From Polynucleobacter meluiroseus (GTDB lineage Bacteria; Pseudomonadota; Gammaproteobacteria; Burkholderiales; Burkholderiaceae), in contig NZ_OANS01000001.1 of the NCBI RefSeq assembly GCF_900205755.1, positions 62,001-126,000 of the forward strand: a stretch of DNA of 64,000 nucleotides, read 5' to 3'. Numbering within the stretch: position 1 is the stretch's first letter; each line of letters opens with the position of its first letter. The position numbers were made by a program, and so were the translations under genes. Positions 54,507 to 63,274 of this stretch are shown here, in pieces. Under the pieces are notes generated by a model. The model did not search any database. It was not told the DNA's origin and was given only the letters and a program-made list of their open reading frames with translations.

Positions 54507-54697
54507 AGCAAAAGAGTTCATTTATTAAGTCGATGGTGGCAGTGTTGTGGGCTTTCTTGGGCGTTCGTAATAAGTCGGGCCTAGATAGCGATGTCACCTC
54601 TTTAAGTTTTGTGCATATTATTCTTGCAGGTGTTCTGGGTGCTTTAGTATTTATGGCCATCCTGCTGTTGATCGTCAAAGCAGTTCTGTCCCACTGA
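54503..54697 (+). CDS. DUF2970 domain-containing small membrane protein
   Basis: A 64-residue protein with one predicted helix at about 36-61 (IILAGVLGALVFMAILLLIVKAVL). KSMVAVLWAFLGVRNKSGLDSD is the DUF2970 block. The start overlaps the cox11 stop by four bases. The family regularly sits inside beta- and gammaproteobacterial oxidase operons, so a role in oxidase assembly or stability is likely but not shown. coxC follows after 29 bases with a separate ribosome site (GAGAGAAG). Confidence 0.85.
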   Translation: MKQKSSFIKSMVAVLWAFLGVRNKSGLDSDVTSLSFVHIILAGVLGALVFMAILLLIVKAVLSH

Positions 54698-54726
54698 TTA
54701 TTTATTGATTTAATTGAGAGAAGAAG

Positions 54727-55581
54727 ATGTCATCCAATACCACTCCCTATTATTTTGTTCCTGGATTATCTAGTCACCCTGTCATGGCGGCCATCGGCTT
54801 AATTGGCTTTGGCTTTGGTATGGCAGGTTGGGTTAATCACACTTCTTGGGGCGGATATCTTGCAATTGCTGGTGTGCTGTGGGTTTTAGGAGTGCTTTAT
54901 TACTGGTTTGGCGACACCATTGCAGAGTCAAACGCAGGCAAAAATGGCATCAACGTGGATGTTTCTTATCGCTGGTCGATGGCTTGGTTTATTTTCTCGG
55001 AGATTATGTTCTTCGGCGCTTTCTTTTCAGCCTTGTTCTACGCGCGCAATATTGCCATGCCTTGGATGGGTGACGTTGAGAGTAAATTAATATGGCCTAA
55101 CTTTACGGCGGTCTGGCCCAATGATGGTCCCGCTGGTTTAGTCGAGAAATTCACGACGATGGGCCCTTGGCCAATTCCGACAATTAATACCTTTTTGCTT
55201 TTGAGTTCAGGCGTCACAATTACGTATGCCCACCATGCTTTGGTTGAGAATCACATTAAAAAGGCGATTTACGGTCTGGCAGCTACGGTTGCTCTAGGTT
55301 TCGTCTTTTTATGCTTTCAAGGCTACGAGTATTACCACGCATACCATGAGCTCAATTTGAAACTCACGTCTGGCATTTATGGCTCAACATTCTTTATGTT
55401 GACTGGTTTTCATGGCTTTCACGTCTTTTTAGGCGGTACGATTTTGGCAATTGTCTTGCGCAGGATGATTCGCGGCGATTTCACAGCGGAACATCACTTT
55501 GCTTTTGAGGGCGCCGCTTGGTATTGGCACTTCGTTGACGTGATCTGGTTAGGTCTTTACATCGCCGTTTACTGGATGTAA
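54727..55581 (+). CDS. ctaE: Cytochrome c oxidase subunit III
   Basis: A 284-residue seven-helix subunit. YYFVPGLSSHPVMAAIGLIGFGFGMAG opens the protein, WSMAWFIFSEIMFFGAFFSALFYAR lies near 78-102, and LTGFHGFHVFLGGTILAIVL and AWYWHFVDVIWLGLYIAVYW close it; these are the subunit III blocks, including the H-x2-H and W-H-F-V-D patterns. It may be referred to as coxC. It ends just before a strong bidirectional terminator, so it is the last gene of the first oxidase transcript. It carries no metal but stabilises subunit I and proton uptake. Confidence 0.97.
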   Translation: MSSNTTPYYFVPGLSSHPVMAAIGLIGFGFGMAGWVNHTSWGGYLAIAGVLWVLGVLYYWFGDTIAESNAGKNGINVDVSYRWSMAWFIFSEIMFFGAFFSALFYARNIAMPWMGDVESKLIWPNFTAVWPNDGPAGLVEKFTTMGPWPIPTINTFLLLSSGVTITYAHHALVENHIKKAIYGLAATVALGFVFLCFQGYEYYHAYHELNLKLTSGIYGSTFFMLTGFHGFHVFLGGTILAIVLRRMIRGDFTAEHHFAFEGAAWYWHFVDVIWLGLYIAVYWM

Positions 55582-55591
55582 ATCCAAAAAG

Positions 55592-55614
55592 AACGGGGCT
55601 TCGGCCCCGTTTTG
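55592..55614. terminator. Bidirectional intrinsic terminator between ctaE and the twin-helix gene
   Basis: An eight-base stem, AACGGGGC at 55592-55599 and GCCCCGTT at 55604-55611, encloses a UUCG loop. T residues follow on the plus strand, and an A-rich stretch (AAAAAG) before it gives a T-run on the minus strand. It should end the convergent genes on both sides. Confidence 0.85.
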
Positions 55615-55616
55615 CA

Positions 55617-55829
55617 TTAGTTGGAGCCGACGCGGATGCCCGTAGCCTCAATCCAGCCAAAGTGATAAGCAATCAGTATCCCAAGAAATAAGGCCATAGA
55701 AAGCCCAATGCGCAGCATGAGGGCGCGAACCATTTTGGAGTTATTGCCCTTGCCCTTCATCATAAAGAACAGGGCTGAGCCTAAACTCCCTACAATCAAC
55801 AGTAGTACAACCGGAATAACCCATTTCAT
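55617..55829 (-). CDS. Twin-transmembrane protein (DUF2909-like)
   Basis: A 70-residue membrane protein with two helices (about 4-22 and 41-60). The arrangement MKWVIPVVLLLIVGSLGSALFFMMKGKG, a short loop KMVRALMLRIGLS, and a second helix ends in GWIEATG. Two- to three-residue alternative starts lie upstream (codons 1 and 2 of an ATGATGACGATG run); the last ATG has the best distance to GAGG. Such proteins are typical members of oxidase clusters but have no defined role. It is divergent from the SURF1 gene with only 15 bases between starts. Confidence 0.78.
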   Translation of the reverse strand: MKWVIPVVLLLIVGSLGSALFFMMKGKGNNSKMVRALMLRIGLSMALFLGILIAYHFGWIEATGIRVGSN

Positions 55830-55844
55830 CGTCATCATCCTCGC

Positions 55845-56639
55845 TTGAATATTTTCTCTATTTTTATTCGCTCACGTATAGCCGCTACTGTATCAGCCCT
55901 TTTGGTGATAGCGATTGGCTGTGCGGCGGGAATTTGGCAGCTCAATAGAGCGGATCAAAAGATTCATCTGGGCGAAACGATGGCAGCGATGCAAAAACTG
56001 GCAGTGCTGGATGGAAATATAGGTGCCGTCAGCTTAGAGGAGGCAAACCAACGCCGTATGCAGGTGCATGGACGTTATCTGCTGAATGAAGTCGTTTGGC
56101 TCGACAATCGGCCGCGACCAGTGCCTGAGGGGGTTGGCGCTAATACCGCTCAAGCCGGGTTTTATGTCTTGATGCCTTTGAAATTAGAGGGTAGCGATCG
56201 AGTGCTTTGGGTGAACCGGGGTTGGGCTCCACGCAATCACGAGAGTCGTACACAATTGCCCCTAGTGAACACTCCAGAGCGCGTCCTAACGGTCGAGGGC
56301 GTGGTGTTTCCTCATCCTGGCAAGGTATTCGAATTGGGTAAGTCGGATGATTCGCTTACTCAGCCGCGTATCGTGCAAAACTTAGACTTAGCACGCGAGG
56401 CGCAGATTCATGGATGGCAGCAGTTGCCTTTTATATTGCGCGCTTCTGATACCGATATCGACGATGGTTTAGTGAGAATTTGGGCAGCTCCGACGAATGG
56501 AGTCGATCGCCATTATGCTTATGCCTTTCAGTGGTTTGCATTAGCGCTTTGCGGATTTTTGTTTTGGTTTCTTACCGGACTAAAGCAATATCGGCGCAAA
56601 CGTAAAATAGAGCGTCAAGTTGGAGTGCAAAATGAGTAA
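55845..56639 (+). CDS. SURF1 family oxidase assembly protein
   Basis: A 264-residue two-helix membrane protein involved in heme a insertion into subunit I. An N-terminal helix (ATVSALLVIAIGCAAGIWQLNRADQK) ends in the Q-L-x-R-A-x-x-K segment, then a periplasmic domain with VWLDNRPR and VLWVNRGWAPRNHESR. The final helix is at about 229-248 (HYAYAFQWFALALCGFLFWF), the family's C-terminal signature. It starts with TTG. Its promoter, if any, must lie within the divergent small gene or the 15-base gap. Confidence 0.92.
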   Translation: MNIFSIFIRSRIAATVSALLVIAIGCAAGIWQLNRADQKIHLGETMAAMQKLAVLDGNIGAVSLEEANQRRMQVHGRYLLNEVVWLDNRPRPVPEGVGANTAQAGFYVLMPLKLEGSDRVLWVNRGWAPRNHESRTQLPLVNTPERVLTVEGVVFPHPGKVFELGKSDDSLTQPRIVQNLDLAREAQIHGWQQLPFILRASDTDIDDGLVRIWAAPTNGVDRHYAYAFQWFALALCGFLFWFLTGLKQYRRKRKIERQVGVQNE

Positions 56640-57291
56640 TGAAGAGTTATTAATTCCTGCAGCGCAAGCAGATGTTTCCGCTATCAACGCGCGGACTCGT
56701 CGTGGCCGTATTCAAATGCTTCTCCTCCTGCTTGCTTGCGCAGCCCCCGTCATTGCTTCCTACTTAGCGTATTACGTGTTTAAACCAGAGGGTGGAAAAA
56801 CAAACTTTGGTACCTTGGTGCAGCCAGCTCAAGAAATGAGTGACGCTTGGTTTGATTTTCCATTTAAAGGAAAGTGGACTTTGTTGGTGGCTCGGCCAGC
56901 AGGTGAATGTCAGGTTGAAAATTCAGATTGTTTAGAAGCCTTATTTTTAATGCGACAACTCCGCGTTGCCATGGCTAGAGAGAGTGGCAGAGTCCAATTA
57001 GTGTGGATTAACACCGATGGAAAATCAGTGAGTCCACAAATTGCGCAGGCATACGATAAAAATATAGCCGGTTTTGAAATACTGCCAATGCCAGCCGATC
57101 CCCAATCTAAAGCCGCATTTGAGGCCTGGCTAAATCGCGAAGGTGCTGGGCAAAAAATTCAATTAATCGATCCGAGCCCAGCCAAGATGATGTATTTCCC
57201 AGTAACAAATTCATCTAAAGAATTTGGCAGCATGAAGAAGGACCTGGAAAGACTCTTGCGCTTTAATCGCAAAGGTGAAAGCCTGCCATGA
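56632..57291 (+). CDS. Uncharacterised oxidase-cluster membrane protein
   Basis: From the ATG with GGAG seven bases upstream the protein has 219 residues. A basic N-terminus and one helix at about 28-49 anchor it. The periplasmic part has KWTLLVARPAGECQVENSDCLEALFLMRQLR, where two cysteines are separated by six residues in the place where SCO and thioredoxins have their redox site, then RVQLVWINTDG. I recognise no named family. A thioredoxin-like fold and a copper or thiol role are inference from this layout and from its place between SURF1 and heme A synthase genes. It overlaps the SURF1 stop by eight bases. Confidence 0.75.
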   Translation: MSNEELLIPAAQADVSAINARTRRGRIQMLLLLLACAAPVIASYLAYYVFKPEGGKTNFGTLVQPAQEMSDAWFDFPFKGKWTLLVARPAGECQVENSDCLEALFLMRQLRVAMARESGRVQLVWINTDGKSVSPQIAQAYDKNIAGFEILPMPADPQSKAAFEAWLNREGAGQKIQLIDPSPAKMMYFPVTNSSKEFGSMKKDLERLLRFNRKGESLP

Positions 57292-58415
57292 ATAGCTTGA
57301 TTCTCTTCGGAGAGCTTGCGGCCATTGCCATGCTCTTTGCTGGTCTGCCGTTGACTTATCTGTTGACTAGACCTGGCTATGACTTGTTTCAAAAGCTCAA
57401 CTGGGTTTTGGTCTTCATGACTTTTGATTTGATTGTGTTTGGGGCATTTACTCGGCTAACGGATTCAGGACTTGGCTGCCCTGATTGGCCCGGTTGCTAT
57501 GGGACCTCCAATCCGTGGCATGCCATTGGGGATATTCAGTTGGCTCAAACTGCAATGCCTTCAGGTCCAGTGACTGTTCTCAAGGCGTGGATAGAAATGA
57601 TTCATCGTTATATCGCGATGATGGTGGGCGCTTTAATTTTGGTGCAACTGAGTTTGGCTTGGAGCAAAGTGAAGTCTTTAGGTAAGGCCCCGCTCTTGGG
57701 TAGTGTGGGTCTTTTGGGTTTAGTGTGCATTCAAGGTGCATTCGGTGCGTGGACCGTTACCCTGAAACTTCAACCGATTATTGTGACTCTACATCTTTTA
57801 TTGGCTTTGGCTTTACTCGCCTGTTTAACTGCCTACGCCCAACAAGCTTGGAGTGAAAAAAATTCGGCTCAGGCGATTGCGCGAGTCAAGCCCTTATCAG
57901 CAAAGTTACTCTGCTTTGCTTTAATGATTCTCGGTAGCCAAATATTTTTAGGTGCTTGGGTAAGTACTAACTACGCGGTATTAGCTTGCCCGGACTTTCC
58001 AACTTGCATGGGAGCCATTTGGCCAGATACTAGTTGGCAGGAGGGCTTTGCTTTATGGCGCCCATTAGGACTTACTGCCCACGGTGAATCTATCTCCCCC
58101 ACAGCCTTACAAACAATTCATTGGGCGCATCGCGTCTTTGCGATTGCTGTAGTACTCACCTTGGGATTTTTAACTTGGAATGCTTGGCAAGAAGCTGTGC
58201 ATAGACAGCCACAATTAAAACCATTTGTGCGCCTCTTAATTTTGCTACTGTTTTTGCAGTTGATCACAGGAATCTCTAATGTAGTGTTTCAGTGGCCTTT
58301 ATTCGCTGCATTACTGCACACTGCTGGTTCCGCTGCTTTGGTATTTTGCTTGGTGAGGCTGAGTTATTGGGCCTCTTGGAAATCACCCCTTTTAATTGAT
58401 CGCGCAGCACTATGA
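57288..58415 (+). CDS. ctaA: Heme A synthase (COX15/CtaA)
   Basis: A 375-residue membrane enzyme that oxidises the C8 methyl of heme O to the formyl of heme [17 protein letters not shown] near residues 56-71 holds the paired cysteines. [12 protein letters not shown] carries the heme ligand histidine near 103, and later [16 protein letters not shown] and [12 protein letters not shown] mirror the first half, consistent with the two four-helix repeats. Eight helices can be counted. The start overlaps the preceding stop by four bases and the stop overlaps ctaB similarly. Confidence 0.94.
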   Translation: MNSLILFGELAAIAMLFAGLPLTYLLTRPGYDLFQKLNWVLVFMTFDLIVFGAFTRLTDSGLGCPDWPGCYGTSNPWHAIGDIQLAQTAMPSGPVTVLKAWIEMIHRYIAMMVGALILVQLSLAWSKVKSLGKAPLLGSVGLLGLVCIQGAFGAWTVTLKLQPIIVTLHLLLALALLACLTAYAQQAWSEKNSAQAIARVKPLSAKLLCFALMILGSQIFLGAWVSTNYAVLACPDFPTCMGAIWPDTSWQEGFALWRPLGLTAHGESISPTALQTIHWAHRVFAIAVVLTLGFLTWNAWQEAVHRQPQLKPFVRLLILLLFLQLITGISNVVFQWPLFAALLHTAGSAALVFCLVRLSYWASWKSPLLIDRAAL

Positions 58416-59302
58416 CTGAGTTACTAAAACCAGCTGAAGCGATGCCACGTTGGCGTCAATTTTGGGTGCTGACTAAACCCCGGGTAACGTTACTTGCGGT
58501 TTTTTGTGCGGTGATCGGGATGTTTCTAGCAACTCCAGGTATGGTTCCCTATCCCATCCTTATCGGCGGAATAGTAGGAATTTGGTTATTGGCGGGCGCT
58601 GCATTTGCCATGAACTGTTTAATAGAATTAGCAGTTGATGCCAAGATGAAGCGCACTGCATGGCGACCCTCCGCTACTGGGGAAGTGACCCCATTTCAGA
58701 TTGTGGTTTTCTCCATCATCTTAGGCTCACTCGGAATGGTAGTCCTGTGGAACTTTTGCAATCCACTAACGATGTGGCTGACTGTTGCTACCTTTGTGGG
58801 TTATGCGGTGATTTACACCTGGTTGCTGAAACCTGCGACCCCACAAAATATTGTGATTGGTGGCCTCTCCGGTGCCATGCCACCTGCCTTAGGATGGGCT
58901 GCTGTGACCAATACGCTGCCAGCAGAAGCATGGTTATTGGTGCTCATTATTTTTGTTTGGACGCCTCCGCATTTTTGGGCGCTTGCCTTATTTCGACGCG
59001 AAGATTATGAACGGTCTGGTTTGCCGATGCTGCCAGTAACTCATGGAGAGCGGTTTACCTTACTCAATATTTTGCTGTACACGATCATTTTGATTGCTGC
59101 TACTTTGCTACCTTATATATATGGCATGAGCGGCTTGGTGTATTTAATATCGGCACTCATATTGGGATTCATTTTCCTTGGCTATGTAATTGCACTCTTC
59201 GTCTCTTATAGTGATGCTTTGGCTAAAAAGACCTTCCGCTTTTCCATCACCTATTTATCACTTCTTTTTGCAGTGTTATTAATAGATCATTATTTCCCTT
59301 GA
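58412..59302 (+). CDS. ctaB: Protoheme IX farnesyltransferase (heme O synthase)
   Basis: A 296-residue UbiA-type prenyltransferase of about nine helices that farnesylates heme B to heme O. Near residue 20, [21 protein letters not shown] opens the family, [27 protein letters not shown] near 68-94 is the first aspartate-rich motif (here with E-x-x-x-D), and [29 protein letters not shown] near 182-210 is the second signature. Partners ctaA and ctaB are translated together through ATGA overlaps. Full length. Confidence 0.96.
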   Translation: MTELLKPAEAMPRWRQFWVLTKPRVTLLAVFCAVIGMFLATPGMVPYPILIGGIVGIWLLAGAAFAMNCLIELAVDAKMKRTAWRPSATGEVTPFQIVVFSIILGSLGMVVLWNFCNPLTMWLTVATFVGYAVIYTWLLKPATPQNIVIGGLSGAMPPALGWAAVTNTLPAEAWLLVLIIFVWTPPHFWALALFRREDYERSGLPMLPVTHGERFTLLNILLYTIILIAATLLPYIYGMSGLVYLISALILGFIFLGYVIALFVSYSDALAKKTFRFSITYLSLLFAVLLIDHYFP

Positions 59303-59309
59303 GAAGATC

Positions 59310-59915
59310 ATGCGCTTAAAAAAACCATTTGCTTTTTTACTATGCGTTCTGATGGGGGCCTTACTCAGTTTGGGCCTAGCGGCTTGTAACCCCAAAGCAA
59401 ATTTTAAGAATATCGATATCACCGGAAACGCTTCTTTTGGTAACGACTTTAGCTTGCTAGACCCTAACGGACAAACTAAAACTTTGGCGGACTTCAAGGG
59501 CAAGGCAGTAGTCATGTTTTTTGGCTATACACAGTGTCCCGATGTCTGTCCCACCACATTGTCGGAGATGCAGCAGGCCATGACTTTGCTGGGACCGCAG
59601 GCCGAGCAGGTGCAAGTTTTATTTGTGAGTATTGACCCAGAACGCGATACTCCAGAAATTTTGCAGCAGTATGTGCCCGCATTTGATAGTCGCTTTATGG
59701 GCTTGCGTCCAGCTGATAATGCCGCACTAGAAAAGGTAACGAAAGACTTCAAGATTTATTACAAGAAAATTCCGGGAGCTAGCCCAGGGTCATACACAAT
59801 GGACCATACCGCTGGTAGCTATGCGTTTGATCCCACGGGACGCTTACGGCTTTACATTAAGCATGGTCAAGGCGCCGAGACTTTGGCGCAGGACTTGAAG
59901 GAATTGCTTAAGTAA
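59310..59915 (+). CDS. SCO1/SenC family copper chaperone
   Basis: A 201-residue lipoprotein that helps load copper into the CuA site of subunit II. The signal peptide ends with LAAC, with Cys26 as lipid anchor. FFGYTQCPDVCPTTL holds the copper ligands Cys76 and Cys80, and MDHTAGSY contains the third ligand, histidine, near residue 167. VLFVSIDPERDTPEIL is a conserved block. It lies eight bases after ctaB and closes the oxidase block. Convergent with rpoH at 23 bases. Confidence 0.94.
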   Translation: MRLKKPFAFLLCVLMGALLSLGLAACNPKANFKNIDITGNASFGNDFSLLDPNGQTKTLADFKGKAVVMFFGYTQCPDVCPTTLSEMQQAMTLLGPQAEQVQVLFVSIDPERDTPEILQQYVPAFDSRFMGLRPADNAALEKVTKDFKIYYKKIPGASPGSYTMDHTAGSYAFDPTGRLRLYIKHGQGAETLAQDLKELLK

Positions 59916-59937
59916 AACGACTTACAGCCAGAGATTT

Positions 59938-60855
59938 TTAAGCTGCTTCCTGCAATAAGCTGCGCATCTTTTTAAGAGCGGCTGTCTCGATTTGACGAAC
60001 GCGTTCGGCGGAGATGCCATACTCGCCAGCCAAATCATGCAAGGTTTTAGTGCCATTACCCTCGGCATCCATTGCTAGCCAGCGTGATTGCACGATATTT
60101 CGACTGCGTTCATCCAAGGCCATCAGAGCCTGATCTAATTGTGGACCCTGCAAGGCATCGGTTGCAGCGGCTACCATCCTCTCTGTTGGCTCCTGGCTGT
60201 GATCAGCTAGCCACTGGATCGGCGCATAGGCTGCGTCATCATCACTGTCATCGCCTTCCATGGCAATGTCGCCACCGGCTAAGCGCATTTCCATTTCTCT
60301 GACATCAGAGTCTTTAACATCCAGCGCTTTTGCTAAAGCGGTAATTTCGTTTGGTGTGAGGGCACTTAAAGTGGGTTTATTGCTGCGTAAATTAAAAAAT
60401 AATTTACGCTGTGCCTTGGTTGTCGCCACTTTAACTAAGCGCCAGTTCTTCAAGATGTACTCATGGATCTCTGCTTTGATCCAGTGGATCGCATAAGAAA
60501 CGAGACGTGCACCTTGCGTTGGGTCGTAACGCTTTACAGCTTTCATCAAGCCGATGTTGCCTTCTTGAATGAGATCAGCATGGGGAATGCCGTAGCCAAG
60601 ATATTGGCGCGCGACCGAAACCACCAAGCGCAAATGAGAAAGCACGAGGGTTTTAGCGGCGTCGACGTTCTCAGTACGACGAAATTCTTGCGCAAGGTGT
60701 AGCTCTTCCGCGGCACTAAGCATGGGGACGCGGTTCACGTAAGCAACATAGGAATCAAGGGTGCCAACACCGAGCGAAGGCAGCATCGGAACGTTTAAGG
60801 GTGCTACAGCGGTTTGGGGCTGGGCACTTGATGGAATTATTTTCTTTTGTACCAT
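59938..60855 (-). CDS. rpoH: RNA polymerase sigma-32 (heat-shock sigma factor)
   Basis: A 305-residue sigma factor. DLIQEGNIGLMKAVKRYDPTQG is region 2.1-2.2 and LVSYAIHWIKAEIHEYI region 2.4. The RpoH box QRKLFFNLR at 149-157, specific to this subgroup, is present. Region 4 ends with the helix-turn-helix TLHDLAGEYGISAERVRQIETAALKKMRSLL. Start ATG at 60855 lies 41 bases from a CIRCE-type operator (60896-60922), which makes HrcA control likely. It is downstream of ftsY on the same strand; E. coli has ftsEX between the two, absent here. Confidence 0.97.
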   Translation of the reverse strand: MVQKKIIPSSAQPQTAVAPLNVPMLPSLGVGTLDSYVAYVNRVPMLSAAEELHLAQEFRRTENVDAAKTLVLSHLRLVVSVARQYLGYGIPHADLIQEGNIGLMKAVKRYDPTQGARLVSYAIHWIKAEIHEYILKNWRLVKVATTKAQRKLFFNLRSNKPTLSALTPNEITALAKALDVKDSDVREMEMRLAGGDIAMEGDDSDDDAAYAPIQWLADHSQEPTERMVAAATDALQGPQLDQALMALDERSRNIVQSRWLAMDAEGNGTKTLHDLAGEYGISAERVRQIETAALKKMRSLLQEAA

Positions 60856-60895
60856 GATCTTTTTTAACGAGATTGAGTTAGGTAGAAAAGCTATT

Positions 60896-60922
60896 TTAGC
60901 ACTCCTGTCAAGAGAGTGCTAG
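60896..60922. promoter_or_regulatory. CIRCE element (HrcA operator) upstream of rpoH
   Basis: Arms TTAGCACTC (60896-60904) and GAGTGCTAG (60914-60922) flank a nine-base spacer. The consensus is TTAGCACTC-N9-GAGTGCTAA, so 17 of 18 fixed positions match. On the rpoH strand the spacer region contains TTGACA (60906-60911), a perfect -35 hexamer inside the operator; a good -10 at the proper distance was not found, and TATAGT farther upstream (60935-60940) is an alternative -10. HrcA binding here would stop rpoH transcription without heat or unfolded protein. Confidence 0.88.
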
Positions 60923-60950
60923 CGGTTCGCTCATACTATAAGTATTTGAT

Positions 60951-61841
60951 TTAGCTGAATAATTCTGCTGAATATTGCTTGGCAGTGAAAGGCACCAAGT
61001 CCTCAATTCCCTCACCTTTGCCTAAAGCAAAAACGGCTGGTTTTGAACTGTTTTGAAAGGTTTGGGCTAGGGCGCAAATAACGCCCCCTTTGGCAGTGCC
61101 ATCTAATTTCGTCACGATTAAGCCAGTCAGCCCTAAAGCCTCATGAAAGGCCTTCACCTGACTTAAGCCGTTTTGACCTGTATTGCCATCTAATACGAGC
61201 AAAGTCTGGTGAGGCGCGCCAGGAAGGGCCTTAGCAATCACTCGCTTCACCTTCTTCAGCTCTTCCATTAGATGATCTTGGGTGGCTAGTCTGCCAGCAG
61301 TGTCAATAATAAGAATATCGCTCTTGCGCGAGATTGCAGAATGAATGGCGTCGTGCGCCACAGCCGCGGTATCTCCGCCATCTTGGGTAATTACGTCCAC
61401 TTGGTTGCGCAATCCCCATTCTTGCAGTTGATGGCGGGCTGCAGCACGAAAGGTATCGCCGGCAGCCAATAGAACGGATTTACCTTGAGACTGAAATAAG
61501 TTGCAGATTTTGCCAATAGTGGTGGTCTTGCCGGCGCCATTCACTCCAATAACAAGCCACACCTCAGGAATGGTCTTTTGATCATGCATGTAAAGTGGAT
61601 TGGGTGTGGGTTCTAATACTTCCAGTAAAGAAGATACCTCTTGAATTAAGAGTGCCTGAAGGGCTTCTGCATTCGGCACTTTTTCTGATTTGGCTGCTTT
61701 ACGCAATTTGGTGATCAGTTGCTCGGTTGTACGAAGGCCTACATCGCTCAAAATGAGTGATTCTTCTAAGGCATCAAACCAAGCTTCATCAGCACGCTGA
61801 GAATGAAATAGAGATCCAAGGGTTTTACGTAGGCCAAACAT
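60951..61841 (-). CDS. ftsY: Signal recognition particle receptor FtsY
   Basis: A 296-residue SRP GTPase that docks ribosomes to the membrane. It opens directly with the NG module, the short helical N domain and then GVNGAGKTTTIG at 99-110 (P-loop), DTAGR at 180-184, and TKLDGTAKGGV near 240-250. The acidic A domain of E. coli FtsY (about 200 residues) is missing, as in many other bacteria, so membrane binding must rely on the N-terminal helix (MFGLRKTLGSLFHSQ). Its end is 28 bases from the CIRCE element that precedes rpoH. Confidence 0.95.
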   Translation of the reverse strand: MFGLRKTLGSLFHSQRADEAWFDALEESLILSDVGLRTTEQLITKLRKAAKSEKVPNAEALQALLIQEVSSLLEVLEPTPNPLYMHDQKTIPEVWLVIGVNGAGKTTTIGKICNLFQSQGKSVLLAAGDTFRAAARHQLQEWGLRNQVDVITQDGGDTAAVAHDAIHSAISRKSDILIIDTAGRLATQDHLMEELKKVKRVIAKALPGAPHQTLLVLDGNTGQNGLSQVKAFHEALGLTGLIVTKLDGTAKGGVICALAQTFQNSSKPAVFALGKGEGIEDLVPFTAKQYSAELFS

Positions 61842-61891
61842 AATCGATACAATTTACTCCATGCCTGTGGGCAACTTCTTATAGGGATACG

Positions 61892-63274
61892 GTGATCTTA
61901 CAGATGTCTGCTACTTTGCTACGAATTTGCTTGTTTTTGATGCTGTGCTCACAGCTCGCTTGGGCCGGAACGGACACTAAGGTCGATACCCAGGAGTACT
62001 TACTTCCTAACGGCCTGAAGTTAATTGTGCGAGAGGATCATCGCGCCCCCACCGTTGCCAGCATGATTTGGTACCGCGCGGGCTCAATGGATGAGTTCAA
62101 TGGACGCACTGGTGTGGCCCACGTTTTAGAGCACATGATGTTTAAAGGCACTGACAAAGTTAAAACGGGAGAATTCTCCAAGCAGGTGGCGGCAATGGGT
62201 GGACGAGAGAATGCGTTTACCTCGCGTGACTACACTGCTTTTTTCCAACAGGTTGAGCGGTCGAAGCTGAATGCGGTGCTCGAACTAGAAGCAGACCGCA
62301 TGGCTCATCTCAATTTTGATGATGCAGAATTCTTAAAAGAGATTCAGGTGGTGATGGAAGAGCGCCGCTTGCGCACAGAAGACAATCCTAGCAGTCTGTT
62401 GCATGAATCCTTGATGGCAAGTGCATTTATGAGTTCACCCTATCGTCACCCTGTCATTGGCTGGATGAATGATCTTGAGAATATGAAAGCAGAAGATGCG
62501 CGCAATTGGTACCGCAGTTGGTATGCTCCCAATAACGCCACTGTGGTTATTAGTGGCGACGTTCAAGCAGAGGAAGTGTTCCGTAGTGTTGAAAAATATT
62601 TCGGCCCTCTGTCTGCGCATGCATTGCCTGAGCGTAAACCACAAATAGAGCCAACCCAAAAAGGGATGAAGCAGGTCTTAGTTAAAGCACCCGCTGATAG
62701 TACGCAGCTCACCATGGCATGGAAGGTACCCAAATTGGAAGCGGGTCAATTGGAGGACTACGAGCCTTATGCGCTGGAATTGTTGGGGGCGGTGTTGGAT
62801 GGTTATGACAACGCCCGCTTAAATCGTAACTTAGTGAAGCAAGAGCGGGTAGTTGATAGTGTTGGCGTTGACTACGACATGATCTCTCGAGGTCCTGCCT
62901 TATTCACGGTGAGTGTCAGTCTAGCTAAAGGCAAAACAGTTGCACAGGCTCAGGCAAGTATTCAGAAAGCTTTGAAGGAAGTGGCGGATCAAGGCGTCTT
63001 GGACTCTGAATTAAAGCGCATCAAGGTACGCATTCTTTCTGGGCAAATTTATAAGCGGGACTCTATATTTGGGCAGGCAATGGAAATTGGTACGACTGAA
63101 ATGTCGGGATTTTCTTGGCGTGACATCGATCCCATTTTGGAGAGAATGCAAACCATTACCCCGGAGCAAGTTCAAGCAGTGGCAAAAAAATATTTAGTGG
63201 ATGACAGGCTGACCATTGGTGTGCTCGATCCCCAAGCGCGTAAAACCAGCACTTCTGAAAAGGTGGGTAAATGA
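61892..63274 (+). CDS. M16 family zinc peptidase (catalytic partner)
   Basis: A 460-residue pitrilysin-family peptidase with a signal peptide ending near AWA-GT (residue 25), so it acts in the periplasm. The inverted zinc motif HVLEH gives ligands His77 and His81 with Glu80 as catalyst; LELEADRMAHL supplies the third ligand, glutamate, about 75 residues later. Two M16 halves are seen. GTG at 61892 has AGGGA five bases upstream and is preferred; ATG at 61904 is the alternative. The stop overlaps the next gene (ATGA), giving the usual two-subunit protease pair. Confidence 0.93.
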   Translation: MILQMSATLLRICLFLMLCSQLAWAGTDTKVDTQEYLLPNGLKLIVREDHRAPTVASMIWYRAGSMDEFNGRTGVAHVLEHMMFKGTDKVKTGEFSKQVAAMGGRENAFTSRDYTAFFQQVERSKLNAVLELEADRMAHLNFDDAEFLKEIQVVMEERRLRTEDNPSSLLHESLMASAFMSSPYRHPVIGWMNDLENMKAEDARNWYRSWYAPNNATVVISGDVQAEEVFRSVEKYFGPLSAHALPERKPQIEPTQKGMKQVLVKAPADSTQLTMAWKVPKLEAGQLEDYEPYALELLGAVLDGYDNARLNRNLVKQERVVDSVGVDYDMISRGPALFTVSVSLAKGKTVAQAQASIQKALKEVADQGVLDSELKRIKVRILSGQIYKRDSIFGQAMEIGTTEMSGFSWRDIDPILERMQTITPEQVQAVAKKYLVDDRLTIGVLDPQARKTSTSEKVGK

